A program made the position numbers and the translations under genes. The notes below the pieces were generated by a model. The model was not told where the DNA came from. It saw nothing but the letters and a program-made list of their open reading frames with translations, and did not search any database. 64,000 nt of DNA, taken from assembly GCA_010015675.1 (NCBI GenBank), contig ML976995.1, positions 659,213 through 723,212 of the forward strand, given 5' to 3'. Shown piece after piece: positions 23,456 to 35,716 of the stretch. Numbering within the stretch: position 1 is the first letter of the stretch; every line of letters begins with the position of its first letter. Origin of the DNA: Byssothecium circinans (taxonomy: Eukaryota > Ascomycota > Dothideomycetes > Pleosporales > Massarinaceae).

Positions 23456-24304
23456 GTGCTCGGGTGCGCAGAGGTGTTTATTGGTGGATTGGACGAGTTG
23501 GATCGACGCGTTCGACAGAAACCTCGCTTTGGATCAAGTTGTCTATTGGCGCTTTTTGAATCGTGGATCGGACAGTAGATGTTGAGGGTTTGTGAGACTC
23601 GGCACGATGTCACGATTGGGAGATATTATTGCTCGGCTTGGAGCATTATAACAGGAGTAGCAGCTGAGTATAGGGCTAGAGGGGGAGGGTTGGGCAGATG
23701 GGAAAGGAAGAAACGGCATTATGGCATATGCAGATCATGGCGGGCTGTAAGGCACACCCGTTGTGCAGCGGGCACGGCACGTTTGCCGCGTTTGGCTTCA
23801 CAATTTCGGGCTGCTTTGCGTTGGTGCACTTTGTCAAGATGCAAACCCATGACATCATTCATTGGGCACGCGACAATACAAGACAAGCCCGGATTAAAGC
23901 AAACGTGCTTATATTGAGTAAGTAGTAATTAAAATATGAGGATAGCGTCATCCCGCTCCACTGTGAAACGCAACTTGCCAAGTTTCCAAATGCTGACGGG
24001 TGAGACTCGGCTTGCAGGTGGGCTCGCTGCGATGGTGCGATGGTGCGATGGTGAGGGATAAGAGAAGGCAGGAGAAAGGCTTGGCGATGACGTATCTCCA
24101 AACACCACTGGAGCAGGCGCGGGGTGGGCCATAGCTTTGTCTAACCAAGCTACAAATACAGCTACCACTGCTTCCCCTCTCTCCATACCATACACATCTA
24201 CGACTCGACGATTTCACGAGACACACACTTTCCAGCCCCCAATCCAACAACGCAACACACAACACATAATCCCCTCTTTCCTCCAAACCACAAACCACGT
24301 CATC
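23456..24304. other. Intergenic, promoter of the Rtc3-like gene
   Basis: About 0.85 kb without a gene. An 8-bp unit (GCGATGGT) is repeated three times in tandem at 24029-24052, about 250 bp before the next start codon. Confidence 0.55.
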
Positions 24305-24775
24305 ATGCCTCGTGGAAATGACCAGCAGACCAAGGTGCACTACAAGGGCTCCGACGACGACTACATCATCTTCGTCGACAGCGTGAAAGCCTTCGAGGAG
24401 TGGAGGAAGGACTCCTCAATACCGTTGGCACAGGTAGTGAGCGGGTGGAAGGTTTTTGTCACGCACAAGTGAGTATACCTTTCTTGCTCTCTTTTACCCC
24501 GCTGTTGTGAGCTTCAGCCTTGCTAATTAGTCTTCGCCTAGGCACGGCAACCAAGGTGTCCTCGACACGGCGAGCAAGCAGCAGCTAGAGTCCGAGTTTG
24601 GCACTTCAAAGGATGACGATGTCGTGAAGGCGATCCTGGAGAAGGGCACTGTGCAAGAGACCGACGTGAGCCTCCCCTCTGTCTTCTTCACCATGCCAAA
24701 GTACTAACATGTAAACAGAACAGGGAGCGCCAGGGAGACACAAACATCACCAAGGGCCCCTCCATCGCCCACTAG
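24305..24775 (+). CDS. rtc3: SBDS-like small protein, Rtc3/YHR087W type
   Basis: Three exons (24305-24468, 24542-24665, 24719-24775) encode 114 aa. The sequence (KVHYKGSDDDYIIFVDS, WRKDSSIPLAQVVSGWKVF, HGNQGVLDTASKQQLESEFG) matches the stand-alone SBDS N-terminal-domain proteins of fungi such as yeast Rtc3/Hgi1, implicated in RNA metabolism and stress tolerance. The length is as expected (yeast about 111 aa). The first intron starts GTGAGT and splits a Lys codon. The 5' leader is C/A-rich. The precise molecular role of this family is unsettled; identification is by overall similarity. Confidence 0.9.
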
Positions 24776-26339
24776 ACGGCTCCTCTCCGGCTTCATCTTC
24801 GGTCCCTTCGATCAATAAACTCTTTTCGATTGCATGGGCATAGGGGGGTATGCGCTGATTGTGGTATTTTGCGGCTTAAATGTCGCGGCCTAGATTGATG
24901 GGCTTGCTGTGGAAACGACATGCATTGGCGTGCTTTACTCTCAGCTGGAATATGCGAGGGTGGAGTGGTGCCCGATGGGGTTTACGATAGGGATACGAAA
25001 TGAAATCATGTGAACGAACCATATGTCTGTCGCTTTGTCGTCGTGAAGATTGAAGTCAGTCATACATCCGGTGAATTGATTCAAATTGAGGCTGAACTGC
25101 AACTACCGACTTCGTTTCTTCCTGCCTCGTCCGGCGAAACCTTCCCCTTCCCCCCTCGCCATTTTATCACTTAATGGGGCAGGCTGTCCGGTGTACTGCG
25201 GCTCAAGTGCAGCGGTAAAGTAGCAGCTCTGCACACAACCTCAGCTATACCGTATTACCCCATCCCGCACAAAGCGTCTCAGTATCGTCTGTGCGTATCT
25301 TCTCTGGTGACCGTTCCTGGCACCGTCCCCCACTCCTCCGCACTGGAAGTAGAATCGCCGTCCGGTACGCTATCGTATCTTGAGGCTCTGCTGCTTTTCT
25401 CGTACGGTGTGTACCGATATGAGGTACCGTTTGCGGCAGCCCAGCCTTGTATGTGGTCTCACATGATGGATGGCTTGAGCAGGCCAAGCGAGGCATATTG
25501 AGGCTCTGGATGTGTAGTTGGATATCTCTTGGAGTTGCTAGGGTTGCTGGTTTTACATGTTTTATTTTGAGGTTGTGAGGTTAGAGGTGGTTTGGATGGA
25601 AGGAAGGAAGAATGTTCCAAGGTTGTGCAGCTGTATTGGGGGTAGTGCTCTCGCTTAGTGGAGCGATTAGGGAATAGTCGTGCAGGGGGGGTACCACCTC
25701 GCCCTTGCCGACACATGTGCATGCGCGTCTATATCCCGCTGGCATCTGCAGCCCCGAATCCTACTAAACCCCGCCGACAAGCAGTGCTGTTGAAGCCCTA
25801 GTGCTAGTATGCCCGGCAATCGATTCGATTCACTACATCCACGTAAACTAGCAAGTGGGTGCTGGGTAAGGCATCCGGTACGCAACACGGTAGATGCACG
25901 AATGTGGCATCACACCGTTCAAGCCGGCCTATCAGCAATTGAATGAGGAAGGTAGTCTCGGGCCGAAGAGAAAATCGAGGCGGTTGTGCTGCTGTATTAC
26001 CCGTGAGGGGATAATTGTGAGTGGCTTTTCTTGCTGCCTAGTTTCCGGGGCGTATGTACGATCGCTGCATGTATGCGAGGATGGCATGATAGCATGGCTT
26101 CAGGTGAGGGGAAAGACACCTAGAGAAGCATGCCGTGGTTTAAGAGGCGGCCTCTCGATTGGGGGATTGGGTATATAAAGGAAGAGTTTTTTTTGTTCAA
26201 AGTCTGGGTGTCTTTTCTTCTCTTTCCATCAAGCTTGCACTTTCAGGATTTGACTGCAGCTGTCGAAACTTGTTTTCTCCTATCAAGCAATTATTCTACA
26301 AAGTCTTTTGATACTGAATCACTGCTTCTTCTGTTCACC
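24776..26339. other. Intergenic, upstream of the AAA ATPase gene
   Basis: About 1.56 kb with only short ORFs that lack protein-like character. A good TATA element (TATATAAA) sits at 26172-26179, about 160 bp before the AAA gene ATG. Confidence 0.6.
26172..26179 (+). promoter_or_regulatory. TATA box of the BCS1-like gene
   Basis: TATATAAA preceded by GG, about 160 bp upstream of the chosen start codon at 26340, whose context (CACCATG) is good. Confidence 0.55.
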
Positions 26340-28419
26340 ATGTCTTCTTCCCCCACCACTGCAACCCCTACCCCAACCCAAATCCCCCTCATCACATCCA
26401 CCCTCCAAAACAACAATGCCGTCTTCGCCGACTTCCGCTCCCACACCAACGGTTCCCGCATCGAGACCAAGTCCGCAGTCCTGAACATCATCCGCAAAGC
26501 GTATCCAGAGTACCACGTCACCGAAGTTGCACAGCAGTCGTGCTCGCTCTTCGAGTTCGCCAAAGCCGGGAAAGCAGTTTGTACATTTGATGCGGGTGAT
26601 TATGGGAAGGGAGATGAGAGCAAGACTGGGGATGCAGGGAAGGATGGGATGGGTATGGGGATTGGGCTCGGCAGGGAGGCTGATGTAGCGAGGACGTGGG
26701 TTGCGGTGGGGAGTGGGGTGGAGAAGAAGATGCATCCGGGGACGTTGGTGGATGAGTATAGGTTTGCTCGGTACGTGTTGAGTGTTGACATACCTCGATT
26801 ATTCGCGTCTGAACTACATTGAAAACCCATTCCCATTGAAAAATAAAAAAACACCCTAACACAGTCCCAGATTCCACTACATCTGGCAAGCCAAACAATT
26901 CCTCCTCTACCACATCGCCTTCCAAGACCCCTTCCAGTCCCCATCCCGCGTCTTCTACATCCTGTACCCACGCTCTGCTCCCGCGTCCCCATTTTCTGCC
27001 CCTTCTCCGGGCCACTGTAGCACAACAGATGCCCTTATACTCGCTTGTGGGAAGTGGACGTCGCTGCTCCACGAGGAGATCTGGGTCTTTGATAACGGGC
27101 ACTGGGAGAAGTCGCGCAGTCTGTGGGAGTCCATCGAAGGCGCGAGCTGGGACGATGTGATCCTCGACCCGGAGATGAAGAAGGGGCTTATTGAGGATGT
27201 GCAGGGGTTTTTCGATAGTAAGGAAGTTTATGGGAAGTATGCTGTGCCGTGGAGTAAGTCCCTTTCCATCTTGCCTTATATTCACTGCTCTTACTCCCTC
27301 CCTCCCTGCCTGCCCTCCCAAAAAAAAAAAAAAAAACCTTCTTCGATACCCTAAATGTATGTGGGCCGTATATTAACATCGGTATTTCCAGAACGCGGCA
27401 TAATCCTCCACGGCGTCCCGGGAAACGGCAAAACCGTCTCCATAAAAGCCCTCATCAACGCCCTCTCCGCGCGCCCCGACCAGATCTCCTCCCTCTACAT
27501 CAAATCCCTCGAAACGAAAGGCAACACGGCGCAATACAGCATCCGGCAGATCTTCAGCCACGCGCGGCGCAGCGCGCCCTGTCTGCTCATCTTCGAGGAC
27601 CTGGATTCTCTCGTCGGCGACAGCATTCGCTCGTACTTCCTCAACGAGGTCGATGGCCTGGAGTCGAATGACGGGATCTTGATGATCGGGAGCACGAATC
27701 ATCTGGATAGGTTGGATCCGGCGATTGCGAAGAGGCCGAGCCGGTTTGATCGGAAGTATTGTTTTAAGCTGCCGGGGGGGAGGGAGAGGGCGCTGTATGC
27801 GGAGTATTGGAGGAGGAAGTTGGTGGGGAGGGAAGAGGGGGTGGTGTTTCCTGAGGAGCTGTGTGGGGTTGTGGCGGGGTTGACTGAGGGGTTTAGTTTT
27901 GCGTATTTGAAGGAGTTGTTTGTGGGGGCGTTGTTGTGTCTAGTCCGCGGGTTTAAGGGCGATGACTTTGAGATTGTGGATGTGGAGGAGGCGGCTTCTG
28001 CGCCGAGTGATGATGGCGATGGGGAGGGAAAGGACGCTGATACTCTTCCTGCTGGACACGATGCGGTAGAGGGGAAGGAAGACGATGAGGTGTGCACTTG
28101 CGCAAGCAAATGCAGTACCTGCGGCAAACCCGTTCCTTCGCCTCCCATGGTCACTACTCCTCCCATCACCGACGAAAATCCGTCTAAACTGTCCCCGGAC
28201 CCTACGACGCACAAACCAAAATCGATCCCTGTAGTCGATATCCCCGACCATTTGGCAGATAACTTGCTGCTCAAGGTGATCAAGCACCAGATCCGCGTCC
28301 TGCACGCTGAGATGGACAACACGAAGACAGAGGAATGGCCGTCGGGGAAGCGTGATGTAGGGATTGCGGCGGCGGAATCTAGGGCGCAGAGGAGGATGAT
28401 GAGGCGGGGTGGCGTGTGA
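26340..28419 (+). CDS. BCS1-like AAA ATPase
   Basis: Three exons (26340-26770, 26865-27253, 27392-28419) encode about 615 aa. The N-terminal region is BCS1-N-like (WQAKQFLLYHIAF; LWESIEGASWDDVILDPEMK; DVQGFFDSKEVYGKYAVPWKRG). The AAA domain has Walker A GVPGNGKT (about residue 281), Walker B LLIFEDLDSL and the second region of homology NHLDRLDPAIAKRPSRFDRKY. Relatives are fungal BCS1-type ATPases; the true mitochondrial Bcs1 has a membrane segment, which I do not see here, so a cytosolic or nuclear role is likely and the substrate is unknown. The C-terminal extension contains an acidic stretch and a small Cys motif (C-x-C-x3-C-x2-C near 28093-28122). Intron 2 contains a run of about 17 A residues. 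Confidence 0.88.
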
Positions 28420-29781
28420 GATGAGCGGGATATACGTGGGAGGTTGGGGGTTTGTGACACCCAGCGTTATAGTAGCAGATTTGTGCCTTACGGTCGTTCA
28501 TGGATAGCACGCACGCACGCAAACACATTAAACCATCTCGGAAACATCTTCATCCCATCTCCCCTCAAACACGCTCGCTACCGTACCCCGCTCCCACAAG
28601 ACAAGCAAACAGACAAACAAACAAACGAGCAAACAAACGCACCATATCCCCTCTCCCCCTCCCTCCCAAAACCCCAATCCTATTACTCCCGCCTCCAAAT
28701 TACTCCCCTCCTCCTATATAAACAATTCGCACCACAAAACCCGTAACCAAAACAAGCCGTACGATGGCGCAGGCACTCCCTCACACCCACCTGTCCTGTG
28801 AGACCCGGAGAGTCGGCCATTCGAATCCCCTGATCCTCTCGTTAATCAAAAAAGCCATTTATAAGAGAGGTTGTCAGATGATATTCTCTGGGGTACACAC
28901 ACACGCTAGTGTATTAGATATACTAGACTGGAGAATATTTAGATAAGTAAAGAAGATGCAGTGTTGAAATACCTGCTAGGAGTCCCTTTCTAGCTTGTGG
29001 GCATTGATAGGAAAAACCTGCGGTGGTTAACACCAACCGGGGGGTTTTTCTAGAGTACGCTTGACAGATGGATCGAGGTGGGGTCCGTTGGGTGGCTTTC
29101 TTTTTGGGCTGGAAAAGGAATGGAATTGGAGATGGGATTTGGGTTTTTAATGTTTTTTTAGGGGTTTTTGTGCGAGATGGCTTTTCCTTTTTTTTTTTCC
29201 GTGTCTTGCGAAAAAAAATTGGCGCGTAGATAAAATGGAACATGAAAGAAAGACTGTACTACTTACTTATACTACTTACCTATACTACTTACCTATACTA
29301 CTTACCTATACTACTTACCTATACTACTTACCTATACTACTTACCTATATTACTTACCTATTCCATAGGGATTGATACAAGCAAGGCAAGATCCCCGTTC
29401 AAAATTAACTATCGAACTAGATAGAATGCATGTAGCTATTACATATATGTGTATTACAGCTAGCTCGAGGCCGCCCGCTACTTCCACAACCCAGTGCCGC
29501 TGAAAAGATCAATCGAAGGAGTGAGAAGAAAAAGGAATCGGGTTTTCTAACCTATACGCCGTGCCGTCGCTTCCCAGTGGTATCATACCCATCCATACCC
29601 AATCGCGATCATTGAAACAGAAAAAGAAGAAGAGAGGGAGAAAAAAAGAAGGCTCCTCGCTCCTCTCACTTATATAATAAAAGTCACTGCCTCTTTATTC
29701 ACACAAAGCCGCCATCCCCCTGGCATATTATATATGCACATCCTCGCACTCTCTCTTCATGTTCGCTCCCTCATGCCCATC
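28420..29781. other. Intergenic between convergent genes, repeat-rich
   Basis: About 1.36 kb between the 3' ends of the AAA gene (+) and the cysteine-rich membrane protein gene (-). It has CAAA-rich low-complexity sequence at about 28600-28640, a 13-bp minisatellite at 29258-29361, and A+T-rich blocks. No gene is supported. Confidence 0.65.
29258..29361. repeat. 13-bp minisatellite, 8 copies
   Basis: Head-to-tail copies of ACTACTTACCTAT; the first copy (ACTACTTACTTAT) and the last (ATTACTTACCTAT) each differ by one base. It lies between two convergent genes. Confidence 0.93.
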
Positions 29782-31461
29782 TCAACGCTCCTGCGGTGGC
29801 GGACCTCTCCCATCCCTCATCTCAGGCGGCGTATACACGGTACCCAGCTCCGCAGCCGCTGCGGGTGGTGACGCACGACCAAATCCCGCCTCCACGACAA
29901 CCGGTGGCGAATCCGCAGCGCTAAGCTCCGCCATCTCAGGGACATTCGAGAGCCCGCCTCCTCCGCCCGCCGCAACGCCGTGGTGCGCATACGCTTCGTG
30001 GCCGGCGGGCGGGCGATACGGCATGTATGCACTCACTGGCCCACCTCCACCTCCAGCTCCCGGTCCCGGTCCCGCTCCAGCATACTCCCACGACATCCTC
30101 TGCCCCGGCACCCCATACCCCAACGGCGAATACCCCTGCTGCGGCGCACTCCCCCAACTCGCAGACATAGCCGGCGACGCCTCAGCAACGCCCGCCGACG
30201 AAGGCGCCAAACTCGCACGATTCGAACCCGCATTCGCATTCCCATTCCCACCGCCCACGCCCACCAGATGCGGCGCATGCGCCACACTCCCCGATTCCAA
30301 CTCGGCGGACCCGGGAACCGACGACACCGGTCTCCCCGGCCCGATACTCGTGCCCTGGCTCTCGAGCTCCGAGATACCGGGACTGGCGAGCTTCTCGCTC
30401 GTGGTAGCCCCGCCGGTTGCTTTGTGCAGTTTGTTCCCGCCGGTGAAGGCGGCGCCGCCGGCGAAGTCGGGCGTGAGGGTGCCGGTGGCGTAGGGGTCGG
30501 GGGTTTCGGCGCCGTCGTAGGAGTGCTTTTTTTGCTGGGTGCGTTTGTGGAGGAGCCAGATCATTATTCCGATGAAGGCGAGGGCGAGGGGGACGCCGAC
30601 GGCACAGCCGACGATTAGGGCGGTTTTTGTGGGTTGAGGGCCTGGGGTGAGGGGTGGGGCTCCGCCTGCGCCTGCGCTGCTGGTGGGAGGGGTTATTGCT
30701 GTGGTTACGGTTTGGGCGGAGATGATGGTCGTGGGGCCTGAGGGGCCGTTGGAGGTGATGGTTGAGGCGGTAGTTAGGACGGTGGATGATGGGGTGTTTG
30801 AGGGGGGGGGTGTGCTTGAGGTGGATCGGGAGCCGCTTGTAGAGGATGAGGGGGAGGGGCTTCCGGTTCCTAATGCGATGCCGGTGATGGTGGAGAGGGT
30901 GGGTGCGCTGGAAGGGATCGAGCCGCCGATTGTGGCGTATGCTTTTCCGTCCTGGAGCTTGAAGAAAGGACGGGGAGAGGGCGATTCGTCGCAGCATTTG
31001 ACGTGGACGTTGTCTCCGTTGCAGCACCATTGATTGCCGTGGTTCGAGCATTGTTGTATGTCTTCCCCACCGCCAACGGTGTTGTCTGGATTGATGAATG
31101 TCAACATTGCCCGATTTCAGGATGTGGTTCCTTGACCTACCGTAAGTGCAGAGATTGGCGGCACAGCCTGGTGACTTCCAGTCCTTGTCGGTGCAGCTAT
31201 ACCGGCCGCGAAGTTTGTCATGGGGGTAGTAGCAGAGGCCGTTGTCGAGGCATTCCCATTTGTCGGGACAGCAGGCGGATCCGGGTGCTGATGAGCATGG
31301 CTTCTCGGGTGCTTTGCTGCCATTAGGGTAGTCTGAGGTCGTTAGCTTTCGTAGAGATGGATAATGGCTAAAGACTCACAGCATTGCTGGGCAAGAGCGA
31401 ACTGTGAGAGAAAAAGCGCAGCGCCTGCAAAGCACAAACATGCATAGAGGACGCCCGTCAT
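29782..31461 (-). CDS. Secreted-face cysteine-rich single-pass membrane protein (Mid2-like architecture)
   Basis: Three exons on the minus strand (31461-31380, 31332-31141, 31085-29782) give about 525 aa. A signal peptide (LYACLCFAGAALFLSQFALA, residues 5-24) is followed by a Cys-rich ectodomain of about 100 residues (SACCPDKWECLDNGLCYY; QQCSNHGNQWCCNG). Then come a Ser/Thr/Pro-rich stalk and one membrane helix (ALIVGCAVGVPLALAFIGIMIWLL, about residues 247-270). A basic stop-transfer HKRTQQKKH and a long Gly/Pro/Ala/Ser-rich cytoplasmic tail complete it. This is the layout of fungal wall-stress-sensor-like proteins (Mid2/Wsc style), common in Dothideomycetes with no assigned function. The role as a sensor is inference from architecture only. 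The Cys-rich region spans two introns, and the frames agree across both. Confidence 0.82.
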
Positions 31462-32913
31462 CTTGCCCTATTGACTAGGTGACGATCAATAGGAGTGTCG
31501 AAAAGACGACCTCGAGCCCCTCGAAGTGCAATCTCTAGTCCAAGCTCTTACAGAAGCGCGACGGGTGCGTGAAGGTGAGAGTGGGGTGCTATGAGGCGGA
31601 AGGTATCGATCAAGTGAAGGTTGGACAACACGAGGCGCAGACAAGCTCACTTGTACCAGCTGCACGATGAGCGCACAGCAGTAAACGAGTACCAGACTGC
31701 TCCAATCCGCATCGATCTAATCCGTGTCTTACATTGCGTTCCTTTTGCTCGTTGGCGCCTTGCCCTGTTCGAGACTGTCCTATGTCCGCCTCGGCGTCTG
31801 TGACACCCAGCACGCCTCCAATCGCACCCACGCTCAAGCACCGACGAACAACAAATCTGCCTCTCTTAAATTACCCATGATCGCAGTGATTACACCGTGA
31901 CGCCATTCCCCCATATCACAGACGCCGGCCCTGTCCAATTCTGCAGTCTTCTGCGCGGATGCAGGCCGGGTCACATGAAACATGCATGTCCACAGGCGCG
32001 CGGGAACGGAGATCCCCTGCGGGAGAAAGGAATAAACATGTGGCAGCGAAGGAAGACGGACTTTTGAGACTTGAGGAGAAGAGTGAGACGAATAGTCACC
32101 TTTCGCCGTATACAGTGTACCTGGGCTAAGCCATCGATGAAGCCGTGAGAAAGCGAAGAGCAAACAACATGGCAAACCCGTCATCGCCATGACGGGAAAA
32201 CCGGCTTTTGCCCCTTGCCATGGCGAACGTGAATACGAACGGCAAAACGCATACCTGGATGAACAGAGGCCCAGTTACATTCACCATCTCCTCGCTTGCC
32301 TCCAAACCATCGCAATAGCAATCGCGAACTATCACGCGTTGCTCAGGGGTGCGGCTCAATTCGTCACGTTCCCAAAACATCCTAATCGGTCTATTAGGCA
32401 CATCACAGCCACGCCTGCTTCAGACTGCGGAGGCGCCCCGCGTTACCACACGTCAACAAATCTGCGAGTTACAGAATGTGCACAGATGCTATTGAAAGAG
32501 GCTGAGTGCTGCTCTGTGGCACGTAGCGAGCTCTGAGGAATGTGGCGATGTGCTGAAGAGAGGGTGAGGGAGTGGAATTAAAGCGACACGAGGGAAAGAG
32601 GAGAGGAGAGGAGAGGAGAGGAGGGGAGGGGAAGCGGAAGTAGAGGGGAAAATAGCACTACGATGGACACTTTTCCTTATCTATTACTCCATGCGGAAGG
32701 TTCGGCTCGTTTACCGAATGCTCGTGGCAGGTTTCAATGTTGTCAAATGCTACCCCGTGATTCTTGAACTTCCAATATCTTGGTCTGCATTCCTTCCGTC
32801 TAATTCTAGTTCTATCCTTAATATTGCGGTTTTACCTTTTCAGTCTAAGATCCATACGTATCGCGATATTCATCCATGATCGTACGACACCGAAAATCGA
32901 TGGCTCATTCCAC
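31462..32913. other. Intergenic
   Basis: About 1.45 kb. It holds a purine-only (GGAGA)n tract at about 32600-32632 and short ORFs without recognisable features. It separates the 5' end of the membrane-protein gene from the 3' end of the DUF7708-type gene. Confidence 0.6.
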
Positions 32914-35237
32914 TCAACTCACACACCTAACCAACCGCTCCGTACTAGCCACGCCCCCAGTACTTCTCAATCCCGTCATACTCACGATCTCATCCTCCTC
33001 AATGATCTTGCGAACCTCGCTCGTCGGTGCCGCACTGGTGACCAACACTTTCAACGCGGCTCTGATTCCCGCATCCTTTATACACCAAGTGATGTAGTGG
33101 AGTACATGTATTGAACTATCGACGAACTGGTCACGCTCATAGTACCCGATACCGTCGATGAAACAGAAGACGGTTGTCATGGCTGGGAGTCGTCGCAGAA
33201 GAGCTACGAACAGCGCGCAGAGAGCGTTTATATCGCCGGCGTGGGCGGCGTTGAGATTGACTTCGTGGTGAATGTGTTGCGTGTCGATGAAGTGCTGGGA
33301 GAGGAGTTGGGCTATGAAGCTTCGTATTATAGCGCTACCACCGGTGTTCGGATCGCCCTGGTCGATGTGTAGACCGCAGAAGAAGATGAGAGAGACGAAG
33401 TTCTGTTTTTGTTGCAGTGTTTGGCTGAGTGTGGAGCAAAGTAGTGTGAGCGGAGAGACGTATTGGATCCCTTGTGAGTTGCCGTGGACTAGAAGTCTCG
33501 TTGACACGGGCTTCCTGAGCCAGATTGTGAATGGTTGAGTCTGTATGATTTGTTCTGCGAGTGCGACATCTTTTGTGGGTAAGGATGCTCTGCGGCGCTC
33601 GATTTGCTGAAGGTCTTCGGATTGTACTATCGCAATGTCGACGAGATTGTACAGTTGCTGTGGGGTAATGTGGTATTCTTGTGTTGCAGGGGTATTGGCG
33701 TTCATGCTCGGACTTGGTGAAGGGGTGCTGCTTTGCACATGTCGGACGTCGAGTTGAAGGCTTGCATTGTTTCTCCTCTCAATATCACGTTCCTCTGCGA
33801 ATCATTAGCGGAAGCTGCAAAAGGCAGGCTTCGTTACTAGCCTTGGGTCTGCTTCATGCTGTTCACAAGAAACCTACGATCACGATCGTAGGTTTGAAGC
33901 AGCTCAAATAATTGGTTGAGTGCTTGCGTCATGACGACCACGTAATTCTGCGTTTCGCGACCATCGTCTCGTATTTCGAGTACCTTATCATCTATCCGGT
34001 GTAGGTCCTTTGACTGCTGCCCTTGGCCTCGGAGGATCTCGTGTTGAAACCTTCGCATTTCTTGTGTCCCTGGGAAGATGATGGCCGTCAGCTTATAGGC
34101 TTACTATGGTGCAGATGATGGCTTACTTTTGATCACCTCGTTGATGCCTCGTCTTGTGCTGTCTATTGAAGAGCTCTGCGCTTGATGAATAAGAGCTCGG
34201 CTCGAGTCTTTAACACCAGCAAGGCTTTCAATAATGCTGCTCTGGTATTCCTCCCCTTTGAGTACGGCGCAGCCCATCTTCTTCACTGCGTTGTTCGGTC
34301 AACGAATGACATTACTCTGTGTATAGTTTCGATAACATACGCGTGTGTTTGATGTAGAACCCAATGACCTGTTCGACAGCAAGCAAAACAGCAGTGACGA
34401 CATTAACTGCAGCGTTCCGAATGTTTTCGTCTTTTGGAAACGTAGCGAGGAAGAAATCGACGTCTTGGAAGATCTGTTCCAGGTCTTCCATTCCGTTGAG
34501 CACTTGTTCACGAACGGTCGCGGCTCTTTGCATAGCCTGCGAATGATGTGAATAATGTATACTGACCTTGTCGCTGCGATATCGGAACTTACCTCTAAAA
34601 GAAATTGTATGGTGTTGACAACAGGAGACACAAGTTCAGTGTTGGGTACGAGAGTCGCCAACTGCGCCGCTGGCTGGATGTTATCAGCAACGTGTCGTCG
34701 CACCCTTTTGATGCAACCGCTGATGCCAGTCTCGTTCGTATATGCTTCACGAGCATTATCCAGGAGCGCCTGCACGTCATCCCATTTCCATCGATCGCGG
34801 ATGCTGTATCCTGACTCAGCCCGCTTCTTCGGTTCTAGATGTTGGGCTTTGAGTCTAGCCATTGCCGGAGGAAAGACCTCGTCCCAGAAGGCCATTGAAT
34901 CTAATGACGAAGCAAGAGGCCGGGGAGAGATAGTAAATTGTAATTCCATCGCCGAGGCTGTCGTGATATGAGTCTTTGGTGTGAAGCGTTGGCGCGACAC
35001 ATCGTACATCGCAGGCGGGTCTTGAAAGGTTGGATGATGAGAGGGGAGGCAGTTATCGATGAAGTCGACAGCTGGTGGTTGAAGGCTCAGTTGAGGGATC
35101 GAATAGCGTGACTCATTCATTGCGAGAGAATGTCCCACCAGCTTTAGAAATGGAGATACTGAACTTGAGCTTTCTCGTGAAGTATCGATGCGGAAGCAGC
35201 CCAAAGCGTCAAGAAGAAGAAGAAGGGAGCAACACAA
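32914..35237 (-). CDS. DUF7708-type protein with degenerate NACHT-like NTPase domain
   Basis: Five exons (35237-34593, 34536-34341, 34285-34127, 34069-33878, 33794-32914) splice in phase to about 690 aa. The N-terminal half matches the fungal DUF7708 helical domain (WKWDDVQALLDNAREAY, LATLVPNTELVSPVVNTIQFLLE, VKKMG-like CAVLKGEEYQSSI). A coiled-coil linker follows (RIDDKVLEIRDDGRETQNYV; RDQERDIERRNN at a splice). The C-terminal half has an NTPase-like fold: LLVHGNSQG in the P-loop position but no GK[ST], then SLIFFCGLH and a Walker-B-like TVFCFIDGIGYYE. Such proteins are fungal STAND/NLR-like, often lacking a classical P-loop; ATP binding is doubtful. Start codon is uncertain: the next Met (MNESRY) is 39 codons further in. 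It is head-to-head with an AAA ATPase gene. Confidence 0.78.
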
Positions 35238-35716
35238 AGCTACGCTGTAGAAATTAGATGCGATAGCGAAGAAAATTCACTATCGGTGCACGAAGAGGGG
35301 TTGCGGAAGGCGTACCCAAAGTTGTTCCCGCTCGATTTGCATTTTGGGAAGGTACCACACTGTGCTCCAATGTGTCTATCCCAATGAAAAGAACAAAAGG
35401 CGTGCACAGAACGACAACCTCAGTCAGTTCACCGGAGAAGTGGCGCGCGTGAAACCGATTATGCACCTACCAGGCATGTAACTGTGAAGGTCCATCCGAT
35501 GTTATCGTATCGTGGCTTTTTGGTCTTACACTATGTCCCGTTCCCCCGCTCAGTGCAAGGCACAGCCCGATGCAGTGCAACGATTCGTAGATGAATCTTG
35601 TAAAGAGGGGTTGAATCCACTAAGATGAGTTCAGATCGAACTTGTCGAAATAAGACGCATGTTTTGTGTCGAAAGAACTCCAGAATTCACCTACACATCC
35701 GAACACACCAGCACCA
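35238..35716. promoter_or_regulatory. Divergent promoter region, DUF7708-type / AAA ATPase
   Basis: About 480 bp between the start codons of two head-to-head genes. No motif is clear, and no ORF of interest lies within it. Confidence 0.45.

Noticed and set aside
25894..26178. Plus-strand 94-codon ORF upstream of the BCS1-like gene
   Set aside because: It overlaps the TATA box and leader of the AAA gene and has no recognisable features.
28780..28860. A TTCGAATCC stretch resembling a tRNA T-loop
   Set aside because: No acceptor, D-arm or anticodon stems can be paired around it on either strand.
29258..29361. CRISPR-like array
   Set aside because: The repeat is a plain 13-bp tandem repeat with no spacers, in a eukaryotic genome.
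32914..33794. Separate short gene starting near 33738
   Set aside because: The frame joins the upstream exon across an intron starting GTAGGT at 33877 and ending CAG at 33795, giving one continuous DUF7708-type protein.
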